From: Comamonadaceae bacterium
GTDB lineage: Bacteria > Pseudomonadota > Gammaproteobacteria > Burkholderiales > Burkholderiaceae_C
DNA: 64,000 nt
Direction of reading: 5' to 3'
NCBI GenBank assembly: GCA_009996515.1
Contig: JAACZV010000013.1
Span: 62,001-126,000 of the forward strand
The notes under the pieces are model-generated. The model was not told where the DNA came from. It worked only from the letters and a program-made list of their open reading frames with translations, and did no database searches. The translations under genes were made by a program, and so were the position numbers. Shown one piece after another: positions 31,611-41,465 of the stretch (the first letter of the stretch is position 1; each line of letters opens with the position of its first letter).

Positions 31611-32693
31611 TCAACTCCCGCATGCCGCCAGCGCTTTGCGGGTCCGCTGGCGCACCACCTGCCCGTCCGGACCCTGCAGCATCATGTCGATTAGGCCGTC
31701 CAAACCCCGTTCGAAGCCGCGCCCTCCGGGCATGACGGCGGCCAGCGATCGGGCGCGACAAAGGGCGGGCGGGTGTGTGCGGCTGGTAACGACCTCGCCC
31801 GCCGCATTGAAGGCGCGGTTCATCAGGACCATGAGGGCACCGCCGGGGTTGAAGAAGGCCTGATCGCGGTCGGGCATCAGACGATAGGCGCAGGCGTCTG
31901 CTTCGCGCTCCTGCGTCATCGCACCCTGGCTGGAGATTTCACCGTAGTCCTTGTGCTCCAACAGCACGTGACACAGCTCGTGCAGCGCTTGGTGCAGCGC
32001 GGCGCCCCGGGTGACGCCGTAGGCGTTCCACATAGCGTCATTCCACTTCTCGCGCGACGCCTCCCATCGGTGGCCTGTCAGCACCTGCGTGAAGCCCTGG
32101 GCCAGGTAGGTCTGATCAGATCGTTGCGCGCGCAACCAGGGGTTGACACGGGCGGCGATGTACAGCCCTCCTTCCAGGAGGCGGGGCGGGTTCATGGCCT
32201 CCATCTCGTCGAGCGCCATCGATGTAGTCCAGACATCGTGCAGGAAGTCCACCGGGATGAGTATGGTGCGATCCGTGCGATCGACCTTCGCGGCGCCGTC
32301 GAATGCGGCTGTCACGTACACGCGGTAGCCCGCGATGCGCTGTCGCTGTGGCGCGGTCAGCTTGCGTCGCACACCCTCGAGTGTTTGGTCGAGGAAGCGT
32401 TGATGGGTTGCCATCAGGACCTGTTCATCGGCGTCCTTCAGCAGCCGGTAGGCGCGCATCACGTCGGCCGTCATGGGCGTTTCGGGCTTCGCCGTCCCAG
32501 TCCATTCGGTCATCGTGCGGTAGGCGCGGTGCCGCTCCGCCAGCGGCGGGAGGCCATCGACCTGATCGGCCGGGCTGTCCTTCGACAGCTCTCCCACGTA
32601 GGCCCCGACGCCGACGGCGCCGAAGGCGAGCAGGCCGGCGGTGACGACGCGTCGCAGCGTCATCCCGATGCGCACAAGGTGCCGAGCGATCAC
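31611..32693 (-). CDS. Membrane-anchored zinc metallopeptidase-like protein (gluzincin; ImmA/IrrE-like motif)
   Basis: GTG start at 32693 overlapping upstream stop (alternative ATG at 32663); N-terminal TM VVTAGLLAFGAVGVGAYV; HELCHVLLEH...MTQEREADACAYRLMP. Confidence 0.65.
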   Translation of the reverse strand: MIARHLVRIGMTLRRVVTAGLLAFGAVGVGAYVGELSKDSPADQVDGLPPLAERHRAYRTMTEWTGTAKPETPMTADVMRAYRLLKDADEQVLMATHQRFLDQTLEGVRRKLTAPQRQRIAGYRVYVTAAFDGAAKVDRTDRTILIPVDFLHDVWTTSMALDEMEAMNPPRLLEGGLYIAARVNPWLRAQRSDQTYLAQGFTQVLTGHRWEASREKWNDAMWNAYGVTRGAALHQALHELCHVLLEHKDYGEISSQGAMTQEREADACAYRLMPDRDQAFFNPGGALMVLMNRAFNAAGEVVTSRTHPPALCRARSLAAVMPGGRGFERGLDGLIDMMLQGPDGQVVRQRTRKALAACGS

Positions 32694-33358
32694 CGGGTCG
32701 AGGGCGGCCGGTTGCGCAGCCCGCGCTTCGGATCAAACTCGATGGGCCGATTCAGATCGACGCCCGCCTTGCCCTCACGGATTTGCAGCGCGAGCGCCGC
32801 GAGGCGATCCTCCGGCCAGGTATCGAGCAACTGCTGGATGGCGCGGGCGTAGCGCTGCCGGTCTGCCTTCGACATCGCGACCTGCTCGCTCCCATCCATG
32901 CCCATGAAGTTCTTTGCGCCAAGCACGCGCACCGCGAAGGGATAGAGGCCGCTGAAGAGTTCGCAGCGCGCATTCCCGGGGTTGCTGCGCACGATATCGA
33001 CCATGAACGCCGCATCGCACTTGACACGCCGCTCTTCGGCGGCGAGGCGGTTGTCCCGGAAGGAGGTGCTGTGGCAAATCGGCTTGCCAGCAAGATCGCC
33101 GCCCGACTCGCAGCGCAGATATTCGCACTGTGGCGGCGAGGAACCCGGCTTGAAGACCGTGCAGCGGCCGTAGCAAATGTCATGTGCGTCGCAGGCTGGC
33201 CGAAAGTTGCAGCCGACGATCCGAAGGCTGTCGGGAACCAGGTATCGGTTCCAGCCGCTGCCGCAGCCGTTGGTCTCCTGGGCCGCGGCCAGAGGAGCAA
33301 CGATCAGTGCGACCACGAGCAACATCTTCTTGCCAATAGCGCTGCAAAGCCGCCTCAT
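32690..33358 (-). CDS. Secreted phospholipase A2-like protein
   Basis: Signal peptide MRRLCSAIGKKMLLVVALIVAPLAAAQ; NGCGSGWNRYLVPDSL...FRPACDAHDICYGRC resembles the PLA2 catalytic C-x-x-H-D-x-C-Y signature; Cys-rich. Confidence 0.7.
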   Translation of the reverse strand: MRRLCSAIGKKMLLVVALIVAPLAAAQETNGCGSGWNRYLVPDSLRIVGCNFRPACDAHDICYGRCTVFKPGSSPPQCEYLRCESGGDLAGKPICHSTSFRDNRLAAEERRVKCDAAFMVDIVRSNPGNARCELFSGLYPFAVRVLGAKNFMGMDGSEQVAMSKADRQRYARAIQQLLDTWPEDRLAALALQIREGKAGVDLNRPIEFDPKRGLRNRPPSTR

Positions 33359-33457
33359 CAGTTCCCCCTGTTCCGCCGCAACAGCCATCTGGCAACGACC
33401 GACATTCATCCACCGTTGGTGTCGCCTCGAGTGTTGGCGTCGCAGCGCTTGCCTCGA

Positions 33458-33592
33458 TCACATCATCGCCAACGAACCAGCCGCCGGCAAGCGGCCGGCG
33501 ATAGCGTCGAACGACGGATTCGCTCTGCCGGCTTCGAGACGGGCTGTCAGGGCGTGCGAAGCCGCCAACATCGGCAACTCATCCTGCTTCAT
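33458..33592 (-). pseudogene. Possible remnant of an XRE-family HTH regulator
   Basis: 44-aa frame MKQDELPMLAASHALTARLEAGRANPSFDAIAGRLPAGGSLAMM, reminiscent of HTH_3 (...QDELA.LAGVS...ARLEAGRANPSFD.I...). Confidence 0.35.
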
Positions 33593-33686
33593 GCCGGCAG
33601 CGTGCGCATCTCAGGCAAGGGCGACACCCTCAACGGTGCCTGCATCGGCATGACCATCCTGGTCGGCGGTGCGACGGACGGGCGCG

Positions 33687-34736
33687 TCAGCAGCCCCCGG
33701 CGGTGCTGCGGCAGGGCGAGGCGGGTGGCCAGTCCTGGCCCAGCAGCAGCCTCACGTCGCTGCGCAGGCCCGGCTGCAGGCGGGTGCCGGCCGCCACGCC
33801 TTCGGGCAGGGCCAGGGCCACGCGTTGCGCGGCGGCCTCCTGACCCGCGCGGTACTGCAGCACGGTCCGGGCCTCGGCATAGGGCAACTGGTTGCTGAGC
33901 CGCGCGCGCGGCAGGCCCAGCGCCATCAGCCGCTGCCCGACGCGCCCGGCCATGCCGGTGATGCCGTTGCCGTTGCTGACCTCCAGGCTGAATCGCGGTG
34001 GCGGGTCGCTGCTGCCCATCGCGGCCTGCACCAGGTCTGCGCCCGGCGGTTTGTCGCGTGCCTCGGTGGTGGCCAGCGAAGCGGGCACGCTGGGGGCGGC
34101 AGCATCGGCGGCCGCTGGCGCGGCCGGCTCGGGTCGGGCGGCCTGCACCAGCCGCGCCGTGGCCTCCTGCAGATTGGCCTGGGCAATCGCATTGGCGGGA
34201 TCGCGGGCGAGCGCGTCGCGCAGCGGCTGCAGCGCTTCGGCGGGACGGCCGGCCAGCAGCAGCACATAGGCCAGGTTGTTGTGCAGATAGGGGCGCTGCG
34301 GGGCCAGCGCCAGGGCCTGGCGCAGCGCGGCCTCCGCCTTGTCCAGCCGGCCCAGCTGGGCCAGGGCCTGGCCCAGGCCGTCATGCGCCTCGACCAGTTC
34401 CGGCGCCAGTGCCAGTGCGCGGCGGTACGCGCCCGCGGCGCGCTCCCAGTTGCGGCTGCCGTCGAAATAGCGCCCCAGCGCCAGATAGGCCTGGGCCGAC
34501 AGCGGGCCGTCCTGCACGCGGTAGAGGGGCTCCACCTTCCACCAGTTCTTGCCCAGGCCGGGCTGCAGCGCGGCGCAGCCGGCCAGCAGCGCAGCGCTCA
34601 GCAGGGCCAGTCCGGCCATGCCGGCACGCAGGCGGCGCGGCCGGGCCGGCTCGACGACGGTGCCACGCCGCGGTGGCGACGCGGGCGTCCGGCTCGGCAG
34701 GGCCGCGGGCGGGGCGAACTGGGCGTGGACACGCAT
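33687..34736 (-). CDS. TPR lipoprotein with C-terminal LytR_C-like domain (TadD-like)
   Basis: LLAGCAAL lipobox; TPR stretch; C-terminal LEVSNGNGITGMAGRVGQRLMALG...; last gene of tad cluster. Confidence 0.75.
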   Translation of the reverse strand: MRVHAQFAPPAALPSRTPASPPRRGTVVEPARPRRLRAGMAGLALLSAALLAGCAALQPGLGKNWWKVEPLYRVQDGPLSAQAYLALGRYFDGSRNWERAAGAYRRALALAPELVEAHDGLGQALAQLGRLDKAEAALRQALALAPQRPYLHNNLAYVLLLAGRPAEALQPLRDALARDPANAIAQANLQEATARLVQAARPEPAAPAAADAAAPSVPASLATTEARDKPPGADLVQAAMGSSDPPPRFSLEVSNGNGITGMAGRVGQRLMALGLPRARLSNQLPYAEARTVLQYRAGQEAAAQRVALALPEGVAAGTRLQPGLRSDVRLLLGQDWPPASPCRSTAGGC

Positions 34737-34750
34737 GGCCGGCCTCCGTT

Positions 34751-35689
34751 TCAGTTGCTGCCGCTCATGGTCGGCAGCAGCACGCGGTAGATCTGGATCA
34801 TGGCCGGCCCCATCAGCACGACCATCAGCGACGGAAAGATGCAGAAGATCAGCGGAAACAGCAGCTTCAGCGCGATCTTGGCGGCGGCCTCCTCGGCGCG
34901 CTGGCGGCGCCGCGTGCGCAGCATCTCGGCATGGATGCGCAGCGAGGCGGCGATGCTGGTGCCGAAGCGTTCGGCCTGGCCGATCATCGTGACGAAGCTG
35001 TCCACCTCTTCGACGCCGGTGCGGATGGCCAGGTTGCGCAGCGCGCGCTCGCGGTCCGCGCCGGCGCGCAGTTCCAGGTTCACCAGCCGCATCTCGTCGG
35101 CCAGCGCGGCGCTCTTGAGCTGCATGTCGTCGGCCACGCGCAGCATCGCGGCCTCGGTACCCAGGCCCGCCTCCATGCAGACCGTCATCAGGTCCAGCGC
35201 GTCCGGGAAGGCCTCGAAGATCTCGCGCTGGCGCAGCGTGACCAGGCGGGTCAGCACGAGGTTGGGGCCGTAGTAGCCCATCGCGGCCAGCAGCAGCAGG
35301 AGCAGCATCATGCTGTTGCCGCGCGGCGCCTCCCCGCTCATGGCCAGCAGCGCGAAACCCAGCAGGGGCAGGCCCAGCGTCAGCAGCGTCTTCAGGCCGA
35401 AGAAGGCCGAGGCGGCGATCGGGTTGCGGATGCCGGCGTGCACGAAGCGCAGCTTGATGCTGGACTTCTCGAAGCCCTCTTCGGGCATGGAGAGCCGGCT
35501 GATCGGGCGGGTCAGGTCGGCGATCAGCCGCATCAGCCGCTCGCCGACCGGCGCGCGTGGCTGCACGCCGCCGGCGCCCAGCGCCTGCAGGCGCTGGCGT
35601 GCCGGGTCGGGGCGCAGCAGTGCGGCCAGGCCCAGCACGCCCAGCATCACCAGCACGAAGATCAGGGTCAGCATCAACAGCTTGGTCAT
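34751..35689 (-). CDS. tadC: Type II secretion system F family protein TadC
   Basis: T2SSF domain FPDALDLMTVCMEAGLGTEAAMLRVAD...; downstream of tadB. Confidence 0.88.
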   Translation of the reverse strand: MTKLLMLTLIFVLVMLGVLGLAALLRPDPARQRLQALGAGGVQPRAPVGERLMRLIADLTRPISRLSMPEEGFEKSSIKLRFVHAGIRNPIAASAFFGLKTLLTLGLPLLGFALLAMSGEAPRGNSMMLLLLLLAAMGYYGPNLVLTRLVTLRQREIFEAFPDALDLMTVCMEAGLGTEAAMLRVADDMQLKSAALADEMRLVNLELRAGADRERALRNLAIRTGVEEVDSFVTMIGQAERFGTSIAASLRIHAEMLRTRRRQRAEEAAAKIALKLLFPLIFCIFPSLMVVLMGPAMIQIYRVLLPTMSGSN

Positions 35690-35705
35690 GACGCTTGTTC
35701 CTCGC

Positions 35706-36686
35706 TCAGACGCGGATGCGGATGATCTTGCGCATCCACAGAATGCCGGCAGCCATCATGAACAGCGCGATCCCGACCATGCGCTGCCCCAGCGGATCGG
35801 TCCACAGCACCGCCATGAACTCCGGATTGACCAGGTTCACGACCAGCCCGACGCCGAAGGGCAGGGCGGTCAGGATGATGGCGGACAGCCGGCCCTCGGC
35901 CGACAGCGTGCGGATCTCGCCGAGCAGCTTGAGCCGCTCGCGCACCAGGGCCGAGATCTTGTCGAGCAGTTCGGCCAGGTTGCCGCCCGACTCGCGCTGG
36001 ATCATCACGGCGACGACGAAGTAGCTGACGTCGGCGATGGGAAGGCGCTCGGCCAGGTGGGCCAGCGCCTCGTTGGCCGGCACGCCGTAGTTCATCTCGT
36101 CGAACAGGATGCGGAAGTCGCGCGCCAGCGGCGGCGCGATCTCGTCGGCCACCATGCGCACCGCCGAGGGGAAGGCATGGCCGGCGCGCATCGCGCGGCT
36201 CATCAGGTCCAGCGCCTCGGGGAACTGGCGCTCGATGCGGGCCACCCGCTCGCGCGCCCGCCCGGCCACGCGCCACCAGGGCAGGGCCGCCAGCACCAGG
36301 GCCAGCACCAGGCCGAAGACCGGCGGCTTGCCCAGCAGCCGCGGCAGCAGCAGGCCGCAGGCGCCCAGCCCCAGCGACAGCAGCAGCAGCTCGGCCGGCG
36401 AGCTGGACAGCGCCGCGGCATTGACCAGCCGGCGCAGGCGCTGACCCGGGCCGGACTGGGCCAGCAGCGCATTCAGGCGCGGCAGTCGTTCGGACTGCTG
36501 CTCGCGCGCGATGCTGGAGGCGGCCGAGCCGCCGGCGGGCGGCTCGCCGGCCAGGGCTGCCAGCCGGGCCGCGATGCGGCGCGCCTCGGCGCTGTGGCGA
36601 GAGGCCCAGAGGTTGTAGACGCCCTCCAGGCTCAGCACCACGGCCAGGAAGGCCACGGCCGCGAACAGGATCAGGCTCAGGTCCAT
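35706..36686 (-). CDS. tadB: Type II secretion system F family protein TadB
   Basis: FPEALDLMSRAMRAGHAFPSAVRMVADEI...YFVVAVMIQRESGGNLAELLDKIS. Confidence 0.9.
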   Translation of the reverse strand: MDLSLILFAAVAFLAVVLSLEGVYNLWASRHSAEARRIAARLAALAGEPPAGGSAASSIAREQQSERLPRLNALLAQSGPGQRLRRLVNAAALSSSPAELLLLSLGLGACGLLLPRLLGKPPVFGLVLALVLAALPWWRVAGRARERVARIERQFPEALDLMSRAMRAGHAFPSAVRMVADEIAPPLARDFRILFDEMNYGVPANEALAHLAERLPIADVSYFVVAVMIQRESGGNLAELLDKISALVRERLKLLGEIRTLSAEGRLSAIILTALPFGVGLVVNLVNPEFMAVLWTDPLGQRMVGIALFMMAAGILWMRKIIRIRV

Positions 36687-36703
36687 GGTGCGGGCTCCTT
36701 GGC

Positions 36704-38080
36704 TCAGACGTCGTGCCGCTGCGGCACGAACAGGGTCTGCGGCAGCTCGACGCCGCGCGCATTCAGCCGTTCCCAGCAGCGCGGGCGCACGCCGGTGGCG
36801 CTGAAATAGCCCTGCACTGCGCCGTTGGCGGCCACGCCGGTCTGCTTGAAGCTGAAGATCTCCTGCAGCGAGACGGTGTCGCCCTCCATGCCGGTCAGCT
36901 CCTGGATGCTGGTGATCTTGCGGGAGCCGTCGGAGAGCCGGTTGGCCTGCACGATGATGCCGATCGCGGACGCGATCTGGGCGCGCGCGGCCTTGGCCGG
37001 CAGGTCCACGCCGGCCATCGCGATCATGCTCTCCAGCCGCGCCAGCGCGTCGCGCGGCGTGTTGGCATGCACCGTGGTCATGGAGCCCTCATGGCCGGTG
37101 TTCATGGCCTGCAGCATGTCCAGCGCCTCGGCGCCGCGGGTCTCGCCCAGGATGATGCGATCCGGCCGCATGCGCAGCGCATTGCGCACCAGCGCGCGCT
37201 GCGCCACCTCGCCCCGTCCTTCGATATTGGGCGGGCGCGTCTCCAGCCGCACCACATGGGGTTGCTGCAGCTGCAGTTCGGCCGCGTCCTCGATGGTGAC
37301 GATGCGCTCGCTGGCGGGAATGGCGCCGCTCAGGATGTTGAGCAGCGTGGTCTTGCCGGAGCCGGTGCCGCCGGAGATCAGGATGTTGGCGCGCGCCTGC
37401 GCCAGTGCGGCCAGGAACTGCGCCATCTCGGGCGACATCGAGCGGAACTCGATCAGGTTCTCGGCCCGCAGCGGCACGGCGGAGAAGCGCCGTATCGACA
37501 GGATGGGCCCGTCGATCGCCAGCGGCGGAATGATGGCGTTGACGCGCGAGCCATCCGGCAGGCGCGCATCGACCATGGGGCTGGATTCGTCGACGCGCCG
37601 GCCGATGCGCGAGACGATCTTGTCGATGATCTTCATCAGGTGCTCGTCGTCGACGAATCGCACCTCGGTCAGCTCCAGCCGGCCGCGCCGCTCGACATAG
37701 ACCTGGGCATGCGTGTTGACCAGGATGTCGGAGACCGTCGGGTCGGCCAGCAGCGGCTCGATGGGGCCGAAGCCCAGCATCTCGTATTGGATGTCGCGCA
37801 CCAGCGCACGGCGCTCGCCGGCGTTGAGCACCAGGTTCTCCTCGAACAGCAGGCGCTCGACCATCTGGCGCAGCTCTTCCTTGAGGTTCTCCGCCGTCAG
37901 GCTCTCCATGGCCTCCAGGTCCAGCCGCCCGAGCAGCAGCCGGTGGATGTGGGCCTTGGTGGCCTGGTAGGCGCTGCTCGGCGAGCCGGCGATGGCCTCG
38001 TCGGCCGCGGCCTCGCCCGGCGCGAGCCCGGGGCTTTGCGTGCCCAGCTTCTCGCGCAGGCTGACGCTCAGGGCTTTCAT
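36704..38080 (-). CDS. tadA: CpaF/TadA secretion ATPase
   Basis: [13 protein letters not shown]...; [37 protein letters not shown] region; [22 protein letters not shown]. Confidence 0.93.
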   Translation of the reverse strand: MKALSVSLREKLGTQSPGLAPGEAAADEAIAGSPSSAYQATKAHIHRLLLGRLDLEAMESLTAENLKEELRQMVERLLFEENLVLNAGERRALVRDIQYEMLGFGPIEPLLADPTVSDILVNTHAQVYVERRGRLELTEVRFVDDEHLMKIIDKIVSRIGRRVDESSPMVDARLPDGSRVNAIIPPLAIDGPILSIRRFSAVPLRAENLIEFRSMSPEMAQFLAALAQARANILISGGTGSGKTTLLNILSGAIPASERIVTIEDAAELQLQQPHVVRLETRPPNIEGRGEVAQRALVRNALRMRPDRIILGETRGAEALDMLQAMNTGHEGSMTTVHANTPRDALARLESMIAMAGVDLPAKAARAQIASAIGIIVQANRLSDGSRKITSIQELTGMEGDTVSLQEIFSFKQTGVAANGAVQGYFSATGVRPRCWERLNARGVELPQTLFVPQRHDV

Positions 38081-39252
38081 GCGGAAGCTCCTCGGAACAA
38101 GCCGCCCAGCCAGCCGCGCGGTGCGGCGGCCGCCGGCGGCGGGGCGATACGGTCGGACAGCTCGCGCAGCGCGCGGGCGATGCTGCTGCTGGGTGCGATG
38201 GTGTTCACCGGCAGGCCCTGGTTGACGGCGGCGGCGACCGCCGCATAGTGGTTGGGCAGCGTGCTCACCCGGCTGATGTCCAGCGTGCGTTTCAGGTCCT
38301 CGATGCTGAACTGCCCGTCCTTCTGGTAGCGGTTGACGACCCAGTGGATCTTGTCGGCCGGGTAGTCCAGCGAGCGGAACACTTCGCGCAGGCGCTTGCC
38401 ATCGCGGATGAAGGGCAGCGTCAGCTGCAGCACGGCCAGCACCTGGTCGGCCAGGTCCAGCACCTGCAGGCTCAGCGCGGTCAGCGAGCGGCCGACATCC
38501 ACCACCACGTAGTCGAAGCTCTCCTGCGCCTGCTGCAGGATGGCGCACACCTGCAGCGGCGTCACGTCGGTGGCCTGCGCCGGATCGTCGGGCGCGGCCA
38601 GCACCCACAGACCCGGCCCGACCTCGCTCATCGCCGAGCGCAGCAGCTCGGCATCCAGGCGGGCGATGTTGCGTGCGACATCGGCCACATGGCTGGGCGG
38701 CGTCTGGCTGCTGAGGAACAGGGCGGCGTCGCCGAACTGCAGGTTCATGTCGATCAGCGCGACGCGGCGCCGCCCGCCGGCGGCCAGCAGATGGGCCAGG
38801 TTGGCGGCCACGAAGGTGGCGCCGCTGCCACCCTTGCAGGACACCACGGCCAGCAGCTTGCCATGCGAGGCGGCCGGCTGGGGCGCCGCGCCGGCCTGCT
38901 TGCGCAGCTGCCGGCGCAGCGCGGCCAGCAAGGCCTCCGGCGAGACCGGCGCCGGCAGCACCTCGCGCACGCCGGCGCGCATGGCGCGCAGCAGGAACTC
39001 CGGATCCCGGTCGGGCGCGATCAGCAGGATGTCGACCTCCGGGTGCGCGAAGGCGAGCTGCTCGAGCGCCAGGAAATCCTCGGGGCCGGGGGTCTCGACC
39101 ACTAGCAGGTCCGGGCGGTTGCCGTTGACGATGGCATTGACCTCGCGCACCGACTGCTCCAGCGTCGTCAGCACGATCGCGCTTTCGCCCTGCAGGGCCT
39201 GGGCCCAGGCCCGGGCATGGGCGCTGTCGGGGGTGATGAGCTTGACCCTCAT
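38077..39252 (-). CDS. tadZ: CpaE/TadZ pilus assembly ATPase with receiver-like N-terminus
   Basis: [22 protein letters not shown] (deviant Walker A), CpaE-like; start/stop overlaps with neighbours. Confidence 0.88.
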   Translation of the reverse strand: MRVKLITPDSAHARAWAQALQGESAIVLTTLEQSVREVNAIVNGNRPDLLVVETPGPEDFLALEQLAFAHPEVDILLIAPDRDPEFLLRAMRAGVREVLPAPVSPEALLAALRRQLRKQAGAAPQPAASHGKLLAVVSCKGGSGATFVAANLAHLLAAGGRRRVALIDMNLQFGDAALFLSSQTPPSHVADVARNIARLDAELLRSAMSEVGPGLWVLAAPDDPAQATDVTPLQVCAILQQAQESFDYVVVDVGRSLTALSLQVLDLADQVLAVLQLTLPFIRDGKRLREVFRSLDYPADKIHWVVNRYQKDGQFSIEDLKRTLDISRVSTLPNHYAAVAAAVNQGLPVNTIAPSSSIARALRELSDRIAPPPAAAAPRGWLGGLFRGASA

Positions 39253-39704
39253 TGGCACACCTCGTTGGACGCGCTGCTCATGTACTCCTTGCGCAGCGTG
39301 GTGGCGAACGGGGGCAGCGTCAGCGTCAGCGGCGCGAAGGGGATGATGGCGCGGTGCGTGTAGCCCGTCAGCGCCACCATCACGGCCTTGCAGTCCACCG
39401 CCGTGCAGGTGTTGGCCGCGTTGGGCGGGTTGAGGTAGGTCACGGTGATGTTGGCCGTGGTCAGCGCCGGCAGCCGGCCGATCATGCGGGTCTTGATGTG
39501 GCTGTCGTTCATGTCGCAGACCACGGCCAGCCGCGCGCCGTAGCGCGTGGCCTCGACGGCGGCGTTCCAGGTCCACAGCAGCCGGCCCATCTCCATCGCG
39601 CCCAGCACCAGCATGCACAGCAGGCCGCTCACCAGCGCCAGCTCCACCGCCGCCGCGCCGCGCTGCGCTTGCGTGCCCGAGGGGCGAGGCAGGCGGGCGT
39701 TCAT
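39249..39704 (-). CDS. TadE-family pseudopilin
   Basis: [47 protein letters not shown]. Confidence 0.85.
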   Translation of the reverse strand: MNARLPRPSGTQAQRGAAAVELALVSGLLCMLVLGAMEMGRLLWTWNAAVEATRYGARLAVVCDMNDSHIKTRMIGRLPALTTANITVTYLNPPNAANTCTAVDCKAVMVALTGYTHRAIIPFAPLTLTLPPFATTLRKEYMSSASNEVCQ

Positions 39705-40186
39705 AGCTGCGCCCTCATGGTCACCGTGATGGTGTTGAAGTTCATGCTCGGGATCACGAAGCCGACCGCGGAGGTGTAGGGATAGCTGTTGATGCTGGCG
39801 GTCACCAGGTTCACGGTGCCGCTGCCGGTGAGCTGGTTGGCATTGGTCGAGGGGCACAGCGTGGCGTCGCAGATGCTGACCATCGCGGTCGTCAGGCCGG
39901 GCACCAGCACGCTGCCGCTGCAGTCGGTGGTGGCGTAGACGGCCAGGCAGCGCGCCTGCGCGGCGATGGTCGCGTCGCCCGGGCCGTGCTGCGACAGATG
40001 GCGCGCGGCGTCGCGCACCGACTTGTCCAGCATGTTGTAGCTGTACACCGCGCGGCCCAGCTCGGTGGCGCCGAACACCAGCAGCAGCAGCGGTGTCATC
40101 AGCAGGCCCAGCTCCACCGCCGCCACGCCGCGGCTGCGCCTGCGGCGGCCGGCGGCGGCGAGGGGAGCGGATGAGGTTCGCACCAT
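39701..40186 (-). CDS. TadE/TadF-family pseudopilin
   Basis: SRGVAAVELGLLMTPLLLLVFGATELGRAVYSYNMLDKSVRDAARHLS. Confidence 0.85.
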   Translation of the reverse strand: MVRTSSAPLAAAGRRRRSRGVAAVELGLLMTPLLLLVFGATELGRAVYSYNMLDKSVRDAARHLSQHGPGDATIAAQARCLAVYATTDCSGSVLVPGLTTAMVSICDATLCPSTNANQLTGSGTVNLVTASINSYPYTSAVGFVIPSMNFNTITVTMRAQL

Positions 40187-40193
40187 GTCGGCC

Positions 40194-41450
40194 TCACTGG
40201 ACCAGCGCCGGCACCATGGGCCCGACGCTGGTGGAATCACCCGCCACGCCGGAGGAGGCGCAGGGGCTGCCGGTGGTGCTGGACAAGCCGATGTACTCCA
40301 CGTTCATCGAATCGTTGGGCGAGTCGATGGGCTGCAGCATCAGCACGCAGGCCCAGCCCTGCACCGTGGTGGTGTGCGAACCGCTGCTCAGTGCGGAGCA
40401 GTCGATGATGGGCGCGATCACCAGCCGGCGATCGGCGCCGTATTGCGTGTGCTGGGCCACCGTCGTGGTCGGGTTGTAGGCGTTGCTGATGCTCAGCCCG
40501 GTGATGCTGTTGCCGGCGGCGACGCTGCTGCCGTAGGGCGTGTGCGACGCCCGCCTTGTGATGAAGTCGCCCACCGCGTTGCTGCCCGGGGCCCAGTCGG
40601 TGGTCGTGTAGGCGTAGCCGGTGAAATCGGGCGGTGCGTTGGTCACGTTGGTGGAGCCGCTCTGGTAGAGCCCGAAGCGCGAGTTCCAGGCCTTGGCCGC
40701 CGCGTTGCCCATGTTGCCGGGCTGGCCCACCGGCGAGGTGATGTTCAGCGAGCACATGCCGTTGCCGGTCAGCAGGGCGGCGAGCTCGCTCTCGCCGCCG
40801 CTGGGCGGGTTGAAGTCGATCCAGTTCCAGTTGCCGCCGCCGTCCTTGAAGCGGCCGTTGACCCAGGCGCCCGGCGTCAGGCCGAAGGGCGGCGAGGAGC
40901 TGGCGCTCGTGCCCGCCGCCTTGCACACGCCCAGCGGCACGGCGCAGTTGCTCTGCGCCGGCGTCAGCGTGGCCGTGGCGATGGCCTTGACGCTGTTCGC
41001 GCCGAAGCCCAGCAGCTGCATGAAGTAGGGCGCGAAGCCGCCGCGCGTCAGCGTGCAGCGCACATATTTCGAAGAAGGCGCGGCCGCGCCGGCCGTGCTC
41101 CACAGGCTGCCGGCCGCGAGCGAGCTGCCGAAGCCGACGCTGATGTCCGCGTCGGCGATGGCCGAGCCCTGGAAGCCGACGCGGTTCTGCTTGGCGACCA
41201 GGCGACCCGCGGCCTCGGCGCGCGGGAAGGCCGCGGCCGGAATCGCCGGCGCGCCGGTCAGCTCGTAGCTGGCCGCCAGCGCGCAGGCATCGGCGCCGTT
41301 CTGCAGCTCGGTCTTGGCCAGGTAGAGATGGCCGCCGTCCACGGCCAGGCCGACGAAGCCCATCAGCACCACCAGCAGCAGGCCCAAGATGATGGCCACC
41401 GCGCCGCGCTGTCGGCGTGCGCTCCGGGGCCGGGGTGGCGCGCGCATCAC
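40194..41450 (-). CDS. tadG: TadG family pilus assembly protein
   Basis: RQRGAVAIILGLLLVVLMGFVGLAVDGGHLYLAKTELQNGADACALAA. Confidence 0.87.
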   Translation of the reverse strand: MMRAPPRPRSARRQRGAVAIILGLLLVVLMGFVGLAVDGGHLYLAKTELQNGADACALAASYELTGAPAIPAAAFPRAEAAGRLVAKQNRVGFQGSAIADADISVGFGSSLAAGSLWSTAGAAAPSSKYVRCTLTRGGFAPYFMQLLGFGANSVKAIATATLTPAQSNCAVPLGVCKAAGTSASSSPPFGLTPGAWVNGRFKDGGGNWNWIDFNPPSGGESELAALLTGNGMCSLNITSPVGQPGNMGNAAAKAWNSRFGLYQSGSTNVTNAPPDFTGYAYTTTDWAPGSNAVGDFITRRASHTPYGSSVAAGNSITGLSISNAYNPTTTVAQHTQYGADRRLVIAPIIDCSALSSGSHTTTVQGWACVLMLQPIDSPNDSMNVEYIGLSSTTGSPCASSGVAGDSTSVGPMVPALVQ

Positions 41451-41465
41451 GGGCTCCCGGGCCGC

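Noticed and set aside
31060-33650. Duplicate of the ssrA 3' end marking an island boundary
   Set aside because: No second copy of TTCAATTCCCCCCGGCTCCACCA or a shorter clear att-like repeat was seen, and no integrase gene was found.
36713-38248. 511-aa + strand ORF opposite tadA
   Set aside because: Shadow frame; opposite strand carries canonical CpaF/TadA motifs.
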